12,527 nt of DNA, taken from positions 1-12,527 of the forward strand of contig JALWEA010000238.1 of assembly GCA_027039465.1 (NCBI GenBank), written 5' to 3'. How positions within the stretch are numbered: position 1 is the first letter of the stretch; the number at the start of each line of letters is the position of its first letter. The DNA comes from Calditrichia bacterium (GTDB lineage: Bacteria; Calditrichota; Calditrichia; Calditrichales; Calditrichaceae). Below, piece by piece: positions 6,925 to 12,527 of the stretch. The notes beneath the pieces are model-generated. The model saw only the letters and a program-made list of their open reading frames with translations. It was not told the DNA's origin and made no database searches. The position numbers and the translations under genes are program-made.

Positions 6925-7206
6925 TTAATGATATTGAATGAGTTCAACATCATAAACATCACCGTTATCAAATCTAAAACATAAACGCCAGGGACCATTT
7001 ACCGATATCGCCCATTGTCCTTCACGATCACCATGAAGCTGATGAAGATGATTCGATGGTGGCGATTTTAAATCTTTAATTTCTTTAACAGCATTTAACA
7101 AATCAAGTTTCCTTAGCGTTCTTTTCGCCAAGTCTTGCGGAATACGTTTGTGTTGACCGTTGTGCCAAAATTCTTCCAACCATGGCTGCTTAAAACTTTG
7201 TATCAT
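6925..7206 (-). CDS. higB: HigB-type toxin (RelE/ParE superfamily)
   Basis: This is a 93-residue ribosome-dependent mRNA interferase of the HigB family. The segment LHQLHGDREGQWAISVNGPWRLCFRFDNGDVYDVELIQYH matches the family core, including the WRLCFRF strand and the C-terminal YH, where HigB proteins carry a catalytic histidine. The toxin appears intact in length and motifs. Upstream is repeat DNA starting near 7260, so the promoter must lie within about 50 bp. No strong ribosome site precedes the ATG, which would keep toxin expression low relative to the antitoxin. Confidence 0.9.
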   Translation of the reverse strand: MIQSFKQPWLEEFWHNGQHKRIPQDLAKRTLRKLDLLNAVKEIKDLKSPPSNHLHQLHGDREGQWAISVNGPWRLCFRFDNGDVYDVELIQYH

Positions 7207-7259
7207 ATATTAAGATAATAACAGATAAAAGCCATTGCAACCATTCACAAAACGCCTGC

Positions 7260-7343
7260 CATTCCGAGGCCGGGGACCATAGCTGGCGCCACGGATTATT
7301 AAGACAGTGACATGTATTAATTGGGAACTAGGAACTGGGAACT
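7260..7343 (+). repeat. Dispersed repeat unit A, copy 2, with gggaac tail
   Basis: The segment 7260-7315 matches the reverse complement of 213-270: cattccgag start, hairpin (arms decayed by two mismatches, ccatagc/gccacgg), and ggattattaag-cagtgacatg. It continues into the aattgggaactaggaactggg tail, as the copy at 11034 does. The whole 7207-7552 stretch between HigB and the operon control region is repeat DNA, and open frames there (for example 7321-7536 and its minus-strand shadows) are not credible genes. Confidence 0.7.
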
Positions 7344-7413
7344 GTTGCGGCAACCGTGTCTCGATACGATCCCGCTGACGCGGTCTCTACTCGACAACCG
7401 GTTGCCTTTGACC

Positions 7414-7502
7414 GCGTCCGGTTCCCGAGTGATTCTGCCGACACCGAGCAGTTTTTGCAAAATGGAAGATAACAGGCAGAATCGTATCGAGGGACGGACG
7501 CG
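7414..7502. repeat. MITE-like element with inverted ends (repeat B, copy 2)
   Basis: The left end gcgtccggttcccgag (element end 7414-7439) and right end (7475-7502, ending gggacggacgcg) are imperfect inverted repeats of about 26-28 bp; both inner edges read gattctgcc or its complement. Only 35 bp lie between them and no transposase is encoded. The same pair of ends frames the element at 11125-11315. Confidence 0.65.
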
Positions 7503-7552
7503 CCGCAAAATGTCAATAGCAGGCATTTTGACCTAAAAATTCCAGCAACCAC

Positions 7553-7588
7553 GTAGAATATTCTACAGAAAGTTGAAGAATATTCTAC
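7553..7588. promoter_or_regulatory. Tandem palindromic activator sites (candidate sigma-54 enhancer)
   Basis: The first site is the perfect 14-bp palindrome gtagaatattctac (7553-7566). The second (7575-7588) is gaagaatattctac, differing at one base. Their centres are 22 bp apart, two helical turns, which suits cooperative binding of dimeric NtrC-type activators. They lie about 135-160 bp upstream of the -12 element at 7715, the usual enhancer distance. They are outside the neighbouring repeat elements and I see no other copy in the window. Assignment to the regulator at 4932 is inference. Confidence 0.7.
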
Positions 7589-7701
7589 TGTCCGTTTCAT
7601 CTCAACCTTTCATTTTTTAATACATAATTTTTAACCGGCCCGGCCCAACTGCTTTATTCTATTAAAATTAACCTGTTTGATTTTCATTCCCAAAATCAAA
7701 G

Positions 7702-7717
7702 TGGCATCGGGCTTGCT
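7702..7717 (+). promoter_or_regulatory. Sigma-54 (-24/-12) promoter
   Basis: The sequence tggcatcgggcttgct matches the consensus TGGCAC-N5-TTGCW with the invariant GG (7703-7704) and GC (7715-7716) separated by exactly 10 bases; only the sixth base differs. Transcription would start near 7728, leaving a leader of about 34 nt before the first gene at 7762. This fits the enhancer palindromes upstream and the sigma-54 regulator encoded nearby. Confidence 0.8.
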
Positions 7718-7761
7718 ACCATAAGACTACATAAATTACAAAAAACAGGACGGAAGTTAAC

Positions 7762-8082
7762 TTGGTTCATCTGAAAATGCTTTTTTTTACGGCGCTTATA
7801 CTCGTCGGAGTTGCGGGAGCAATCCTTTTTTTCCCAATGCAATTGGATGGTAAAAAATTCACCTGCTTGTACCATCGTTTATGGGATAAGGATGTGCCCG
7901 TAAATGAATGCTCCGAAAATATGCAAACCGAATCATGTCTGAAAAACGTTTCCAAGCCCATTCACGCGCAAATGCTTAACCGCTATTTACACGGTTACGC
8001 TTTCTTTTGGTGGACAAGTATTTTCATTGGCAGTATCGGGGCTTACGGTTTGCGCAAGCGGATTCGTTTGCAACGGTATTAA
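7762..8082 (+). CDS. Small two-TM membrane protein, first gene of efflux operon
   Basis: I do not recognise this 106-residue protein. It has a hydrophobic helix at about 7-25, a loop of about 50 residues, and a second helix at about 79-95 followed by a basic tail (RKRIRLQRY), so by the positive-inside rule both ends should be cytoplasmic and the loop periplasmic. The loop carries three cysteines (35, 50, 59) and three histidines (38, 68, 77). The start is TTG with GGAAG 5 nt upstream; an ATG five codons in (7777) lacks a ribosome site. It is the first gene after the sigma-54 promoter and 35 bp before the outer-membrane factor. By position it may assist metal capture or pump assembly, but this is inference. 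Confidence 0.7.
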   Translation: MVHLKMLFFTALILVGVAGAILFFPMQLDGKKFTCLYHRLWDKDVPVNECSENMQTESCLKNVSKPIHAQMLNRYLHGYAFFWWTSIFIGSIGAYGLRKRIRLQRY

Positions 8083-8117
8083 CAAAAAACACAAACAATC
8101 ACACAAGGAGGCATGCA

Positions 8118-9389
8118 TTGCAGCTAAAACACTTTCATTTAATGCTACTCGTTTTTCTCTTTTTCGGTGCCCTTGCCGCACAAACGCCCAAAGCAACGGG
8201 TTTACCCGAACTTCTTCGAATGGCGCTTAGGGATAATCCCCAACTCAAGGCCTTACGGAATGCACAAGAAGCCCAAGAGGCCGGTGTTAGTCCTGCAGGA
8301 ACTTTACCGGACCCGACTTTGGGTATTAGTTTTTTAAATGTGCCCTGGAATAATCCCGTATTCGATCAGGAGGCCATGAGCGGAAAGCAAATTAACCTTG
8401 CCCAAAAAATCCCATTTCCCGGTAAATTGGCTTTAAAAAGAAACATCGTCGCCAAAGAAGCGGCTATTGTCAAAGCACAGTATTTGGAATTCAAAAATCG
8501 GCTAATTAAGGATGTCAAAACAGCCTATTACGATTTGTTCTATCTTGACCAGGCCGTGTTAACCACTCGAAAAAATCAAGAGTTATTAAAAGAATTCGTA
8601 AAAATTGCCACGGCAAAATATGCAGTGGGCAAAGGATTGCAGCAAGACGTTTTGAAGGCGCAAGTGGAGCTGGCCCGTCAGAGTGATTTATTGCTAACCT
8701 TAAATCAAAAGCGCGATGTGGTTCAGGCGCGTTTAAATCAACTGCTAAATCGGAGTCTTCAAATTCCGATCGTCACTACTTCCCTACCCGACGTTCAGAC
8801 ATTACGCCGTTTTGCCAAGCACGGGAACGCCTATTCTCTCGATCAACGTCCGTTATTAATCGGATTGCGACAACGTTTGGAACAGAGCAAAAAAAGAATC
8901 GATTTGGCAAAGAAGAATTACTGGCCCGATTTTACCGTTTCTTTGGCCTATACCCAACGCGATGTATTAATAAGCGGTAAAGGGGGAACCGACTTTATTT
9001 CATTGGGAATTCGCTTTAATCTCCCTCTATATTTTCACTCCAAACAAAGCAAGCAGGTGGAAGCCAGTGTTTTACGCAAGCAATTTACCGAACAAAGTCT
9101 GGAAAACACTCGCAACCAAATTTCAGAAGCCTTAGCAAATGCTTTAAGCGCCTTGCAAAAAAATTTGGATCAGGAAGAACTGTATCGCCATAGTATTATT
9201 CCGCAAGCAAGACAAGCTTTGGAATCGGCCCGCGCAGGATATCAAAACGACAAGGTTGATTTTTTAACCTTGCTAAACAATGAAATCACCTTATTCAAAA
9301 TTGAACTGTCCTATCAACGTATTTTAAGTGATAGTTTTAAATCGCTTGCGGAATTGGAATATGTCATCGGGCATCCATTGGCAAAATAA
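8118..9389 (+). CDS. TolC-family outer-membrane factor (CusC/CzcC-like)
   Basis: This 423-residue protein forms the outer-membrane channel of a tripartite efflux pump. A signal peptide (LMLLVFLFFGALAA, cut near residue 21) is followed by the family's opening LLRMALRDNPQLKALRNAQEAQEAG, PDPTLGISFLNVP and QKIPFPGKLALK, then two long helical repeats typical of outer-membrane efflux proteins. There is no lipobox, unlike E. coli CusC. The start is TTG at 8118 because AAGGAGG (8105-8111) lies 6 nt upstream. The ATG at 8113 is in another frame and stops after four codons; the next in-frame ATG is at 8142. An extended open frame back to 8007 overlaps the previous gene and lacks support. Confidence 0.88.
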   Translation: MQLKHFHLMLLVFLFFGALAAQTPKATGLPELLRMALRDNPQLKALRNAQEAQEAGVSPAGTLPDPTLGISFLNVPWNNPVFDQEAMSGKQINLAQKIPFPGKLALKRNIVAKEAAIVKAQYLEFKNRLIKDVKTAYYDLFYLDQAVLTTRKNQELLKEFVKIATAKYAVGKGLQQDVLKAQVELARQSDLLLTLNQKRDVVQARLNQLLNRSLQIPIVTTSLPDVQTLRRFAKHGNAYSLDQRPLLIGLRQRLEQSKKRIDLAKKNYWPDFTVSLAYTQRDVLISGKGGTDFISLGIRFNLPLYFHSKQSKQVEASVLRKQFTEQSLENTRNQISEALANALSALQKNLDQEELYRHSIIPQARQALESARAGYQNDKVDFLTLLNNEITLFKIELSYQRILSDSFKSLAELEYVIGHPLAK

Positions 9390-9416
9390 AAAATAAAATA
9401 ACGGAGGAATACCTAA

Positions 9417-11024
9417 ATGAAAATCAAAAGAATTTCCATCACCCTATTTACAATCGCTTTGTTAAGTGCGGGACTCTTTGTGGCCTGTACAAGTAATTCC
9501 AAAGAAGAAAAGAAAGAAACCAAAGCGAGCAAAGCCGATTCGTCCGAAAAGCAATTATGGACCTGCGGCATGCATCCGGAAGTTATTTTGGATCATCCCG
9601 GACAATGTCCCAAATGCGGCATGAATTTGGTACCGGTAAAAACTACGGTTACGGACGATCCCAACGAAAAACCGGAAATGCAAATGGAGCAAAACAAGCA
9701 AAATGAAAAATTACAGCCCGATACTCAAACGCAATTGTACACCTGCCCAATGCACCCGGACGTTATTTCGGACAAACCCGGGCAATGCCCAAAGTGCGGC
9801 ATGAATTTGGTTCCTGTTAAAAAGCAAAGCACGGAAAGTCATAAGGAAGAAGCAACTTCCAAAGCCAAGGGCAAAGGTAAAATTCTCTATTGGCAAGCAC
9901 CAATGGATCCTACCGAAATTTATGATCATCCCGGAAAATCCAAAATGGGCATGGATTTGGTTCCGGTTTATGAAAATCAGGTATCCAAAGGCAAGATCAT
10001 CAAAATTGATCCGGCGACTGTGCAAAACATGGGTGTGCGCACAGTAACAATCGAACGCCAGGATTTTAGTCGAACCGTGCGCACGGTTGGCAAAATTGAA
10101 TACGACGAGAAAAAGGTATTCGTTATTTCCAGCAAAATTTCCGGTTGGGTGGAAGAATTGGATGTTAACGCTACGGGGCAAGCTGTACGTAAAGGCCAAA
10201 CTTTATTGAAAATTTACTCACCGGAATTGGTAACCACTCAGCAAGAATATTTATTGGCACTAAAAAACCAACAAAATATGGCCCACAGTTCCCTGCCGGA
10301 ACTTAAACAAAGTGCCAATGATTTGCTGCAAGCCTCATTCAAACGGCTTTTGTATTGGGACATTCCAAAAAGTCAGATTGAACGCTTAAAAGAAACGGGT
10401 AAAATTCAGAAGCTTTTAGCTTTTGAATCACCTGTCAACGGTGTGGTTATTCACAAAAATGTAGTACAAGGCATGTTTGTCAAAAAAGGCAGCGACTTGT
10501 ACCGCATCGCCGACCTTTCAAAGGTTTGGGTATTGGCAACCGTTTACGATAACGAAGCGCCCTGGCTGGAACCGGGTCAACCGGTCAAAATTCGGCTTTC
10601 TTACGAACCGGGAACAGAGCTCACCGGTCATATTGACTATATTTACCCTTATTTAAATGATAAAACACGAAGCGTTCAGGTGCGCATTGTTTTGGCAAAT
10701 CCCGATTTGACTTTGAAGCCCGGAATGTTTACCGACGTGTATCTGCAGCAACGTACCATTCCTGACGCCATCGTCATTCCCAGCGAGGCTGTTATTCGTT
10801 CCGGTAAACGGAATATTGTTTTTGTGGCGCGGGGCAAAGGTCGCTTTGAACCGCGTACCGTGCGCCTTGGCGCCGAAGACGGTAACGGACATTTGCACGT
10901 ATTAGCCGGTTTACAGCCGGGAGAAAAAATTGTGGTTTCGGCCCAATTCATGCTGGATAGTGAAAGCCGTCTGCAGGAAGCCATCCGTAAAATGATTGCC
11001 GAAAAGCAAAAAAATGCGGGATAA
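9417..11024 (+). CDS. cusB: CusB-like periplasmic adaptor with tandem heavy-metal-binding domains
   Basis: This is a 535-residue membrane-fusion protein linking the RND pump to the outer-membrane channel. The N-terminus looks like a lipoprotein signal (LLSAGLFVAC, Cys24). Two nearly identical heavy-metal-binding modules follow, 60 residues apart: C50-G-M-H-P...C64-P-K-C67-G-M and C110-P-M-H-P...C124-P-K-C127-G-M, each ending NLVPVK. A third copy at 158-185 (APMDP..DHPGKSKMGMDLVPVY) has no cysteine and resembles the Met-type module of CusB itself. The barrel-sandwich, hairpin and beta-barrel parts follow (GWVEELDVNATGQAVRKGQTLLKIYSPEL; FESPVNGVVI; VWVLATVYDNE). The Lys- and Glu-rich linkers are probably flexible. 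The length exceeds the roughly 400-residue CusB because of the extra modules. GGAGG precedes the ATG. Confidence 0.9.
   Translation: MKIKRISITLFTIALLSAGLFVACTSNSKEEKKETKASKADSSEKQLWTCGMHPEVILDHPGQCPKCGMNLVPVKTTVTDDPNEKPEMQMEQNKQNEKLQPDTQTQLYTCPMHPDVISDKPGQCPKCGMNLVPVKKQSTESHKEEATSKAKGKGKILYWQAPMDPTEIYDHPGKSKMGMDLVPVYENQVSKGKIIKIDPATVQNMGVRTVTIERQDFSRTVRTVGKIEYDEKKVFVISSKISGWVEELDVNATGQAVRKGQTLLKIYSPELVTTQQEYLLALKNQQNMAHSSLPELKQSANDLLQASFKRLLYWDIPKSQIERLKETGKIQKLLAFESPVNGVVIHKNVVQGMFVKKGSDLYRIADLSKVWVLATVYDNEAPWLEPGQPVKIRLSYEPGTELTGHIDYIYPYLNDKTRSVQVRIVLANPDLTLKPGMFTDVYLQQRTIPDAIVIPSEAVIRSGKRNIVFVARGKGRFEPRTVRLGAEDGNGHLHVLAGLQPGEKIVVSAQFMLDSESRLQEAIRKMIAEKQKNAG
9564..9836 (+). repeat. 180-bp-period internal duplication in the adaptor gene
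   Basis: The coding stretches for the first two metal-binding modules (from 9564 and from 9744) are alike at DNA level, for example caatg.cc.aa.tgcggcatgaatttggt in both, with linkers that differ. This points to a fairly recent tandem domain duplication and not convergent design. Confidence 0.65.
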
Positions 11025-11033
11025 TGGCAGGAT

Positions 11034-11345
11034 GTCATTCCGAACCATGGTTTGCTCCATGGATTATTAAGGCAGTGACATGAATTAATTGGGAATTAGG
11101 AACTGGGAACTTGGAACTGCTACAGCGTCCGGTTCCCGAGTGATTCTGCCGGGCTTGTAGGGGCGAAGCATTTCCCTAACAAATAAAGAAACAATCGGCG
11201 TTTTTGGTTGCACAACGTTAAATTTTTTGAGTTTGCAGCATCTTAACGGAAATGCTTCGCCCTTACTTCGAACACCGCAAGATGAAAGGCAGAATCGTAT
11301 CGAGGGACGGACGCGCCACAACATGTCAATAGTAAAATTGAATCA
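11034..11345 (+). repeat. Nested repeat insertion between adaptor and pump genes
   Basis: The 449-bp gap between the adaptor stop and the pump start is mostly repeat. It begins with unit A (11034-11082; stem ccatgg/ccatgg around tttgct) and its gggaattagg tail. It then has repeat B ends at 11125-11150 and 11288-11315. Between these ends sits a second inverted repeat: arms at 11157-11175 and 11248-11266, 19 bp with one mismatch (core gggcgaagcatttcc). So one element appears to lie inside another. No gene is supported; from about 11346 to 11473 I see only leader sequence. Confidence 0.7.
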
Positions 11346-11473
11346 GAATGAAGGAATCCAAAGCGTCAGGAACTGCTTTGTAGGAGATTCTTCTTCCCTT
11401 AAGGCAGGAGAAGAATGACTATCCATTCATAATGGAAATTGAAAACAAAAATTTCAAACCAACGGAGAAAACT

Positions 11474-12527
11474 GTGATAGAGAAAATCATTGAAAAATCC
11501 ATCAACAATCGCTTCTTGATTATTATTTTCACAGCGATCGTGGCCGCTCTTGGTGTCTATGCCATGCTAAATACACCGGTTGATGCCATTCCCGACTTGA
11601 GTGATGTTCAGGTCATAATTTTTACCAAATACCCAGGGCAGGCGCCTCAGGTGGTTGAAGATCAGGTGACCTACCCTTTAACCAGCGCCATGCTTTCGGT
11701 GCCTTATGCCAAAACCGTTCGCGGCTACTCTTTTTTCGGCCTTTCTTTTGTTTACGTTATTTTTGAAGACGGGACGGATTTATACTGGGCGCGCAGCCGG
11801 GTGCTGGAATATCTGAATTTTGTCTCCGGTAAACTGCCCAAAGGGGTGACGCCCACATTAGGTCCGGATGCCACCGGTGTCGGTTGGGTGTACGAGTATG
11901 TATTGGACGGAGGCAATAAATACGACTTACAGCAATTACGTTCCATTCAAGATTGGTACCTGCGCTATGAATTAACCAGTGTACCTGGCGTAGCCGAAGT
12001 GGCTTCCATCGGCGGCTACGTTAAGCAGTATCAGGTTCAATTGGATCCCGACAAATTGGATGCCTACCGCATTTCCATTCAAACCGTAAAGAAAGCACTT
12101 AAGCGCAGCAATAATGATGTGGGCGGTCGCCTGGTTGAAATGGGCGAAACCGAATTCATGGTGCGCGGACTGGGTTACATCAAATCTATTCGGGATATCG
12201 AAAATATTCCCGTAGGTACCGACGGCAACGGAACGCCGATTTTAATTAAACAGATTGCCAATGTAACCATCGGCCCTGAGTTACGGCGAGGATTAGCCGA
12301 TTGGAACGGGCAGGGCGAAGTTGTCGGCGGCGTTATCGTGATGCGTTCCGGTGAAAACGCCTTAAAAACCATCAAGCGGGTTAAAGCCAAGCTGGAAGAA
12401 CTGAAAAAGGGTCTGCCCCCCGGTGTTACCATTAAAACCGCTTATGATCGATCGGGACTCATTGAACGCGCCATTCACAATTTAAGCTGGAAGCTCATTG
12501 AAGAATTGTTGGTGGTTGCTCTTGTTT
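11474..12527 (+). CDS. cusA: CusA-like heavy-metal RND efflux pump, N-terminal part
   Basis: The frame is open to the window edge and gives 351 residues of a protein that in the family is about 1,040 long. It starts at GTG with GGAG 6 nt upstream. TM1 (about 14-33) is followed by NTPVDAIPDLSDVQVI, YPGQAPQVVEDQVTYPLT, SVPYAKTVRG, YVIFEDGTDLYWARSRVLEYLN and LGPDATGVGWVYEY, all diagnostic of the CusA/CzcA heavy-metal RND subfamily and especially close, from memory, to E. coli CusA. The methionine triad that marks Cu/Ag pumps lies beyond the edge, so specificity is not proven. It is the proton-driven inner-membrane component of the pump formed with the genes at 8118 and 9417. Confidence 0.93.
   Translation, partial: MIEKIIEKSINNRFLIIIFTAIVAALGVYAMLNTPVDAIPDLSDVQVIIFTKYPGQAPQVVEDQVTYPLTSAMLSVPYAKTVRGYSFFGLSFVYVIFEDGTDLYWARSRVLEYLNFVSGKLPKGVTPTLGPDATGVGWVYEYVLDGGNKYDLQQLRSIQDWYLRYELTSVPGVAEVASIGGYVKQYQVQLDPDKLDAYRISIQTVKKALKRSNNDVGGRLVEMGETEFMVRGLGYIKSIRDIENIPVGTDGNGTPILIKQIANVTIGPELRRGLADWNGQGEVVGGVIVMRSGENALKTIKRVKAKLEELKKGLPPGVTIKTAYDRSGLIERAIHNLSWKLIEELLVVALV

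Noticed and set aside
7317..7600. Three overlapping open frames (both strands) in the 7317-7600 stretch
   Set aside because: They coincide with repeat A/B copies and the regulatory palindromes; no family resemblance or ribosome site.
8113..8127. ATG next to the strong AAGGAGG as start of the outer-membrane factor
   Set aside because: It is out of frame, only one base from the Shine-Dalgarno, and terminates after four codons; the TTG at 8118 is correctly spaced and in frame.

Overview
The window is a Gram-negative bacterial chromosome segment (two-membrane efflux genes, mid-40s GC by eye outside an AT-rich patch, clear Shine-Dalgarno sequences, many short dispersed repeats). The overall look is compatible with a Calditrichota- or other FCB-like lineage, but this is a weak inference; no marker gene is present.

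Layout. Positions 1-440 hold no credible gene, only a mosaic of short hairpin-forming dispersed repeats. Positions 446-1972 carry three minus-strand genes: a histidine phosphatase overlapping a membrane-anchored phosphoribosyltransferase-like gene, then an orphan NadS/HigA-type HTH antitoxin. The first two are AT-rich compared with the rest and look acquired. Positions 2183-6278 are a plus-strand metal-sensing block: a CadC/SmtB-type ArsR repressor, a zinc-type CDF exporter, a membrane histidine kinase whose start codon overlaps the CDF stop, a repeat-filled gap, and a sigma-54 response regulator. Positions 6317-7206 are a convergent toxin-antitoxin patch: an orphan HicB-like protein and a complete HigB-HigA pair. 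After another repeat cluster comes a plus-strand CusCBA-type efflux operon: a small two-TM cysteine-bearing membrane protein (7762), a TolC-like outer-membrane factor (8118), a CusB-like lipoprotein adaptor with tandem metal-binding domains (9417), a nested repeat insertion, and the first third of a CusA-like RND pump (11474 to the window edge).

How it fits together. Upstream of the efflux operon there is a -24/-12 (sigma-54) promoter with exact GG-N10-GC spacing (7702-7717), preceded by two near-identical palindromes 22 bp apart (7553-7588) at enhancer distance. The neighbouring kinase and NtrC-type regulator are the obvious candidates to act there. The proposed model is a self-contained metal-resistance locus: ArsR derepresses CDF plus kinase under Zn/Cd/Pb-type stress, and the kinase/sigma-54 regulator pair switches on the periplasmic Cus-type (Cu/Ag) pump. 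Repeat elements have entered three of the joints of this locus: kinase/regulator, toxin-antitoxin/operon, and adaptor/pump.
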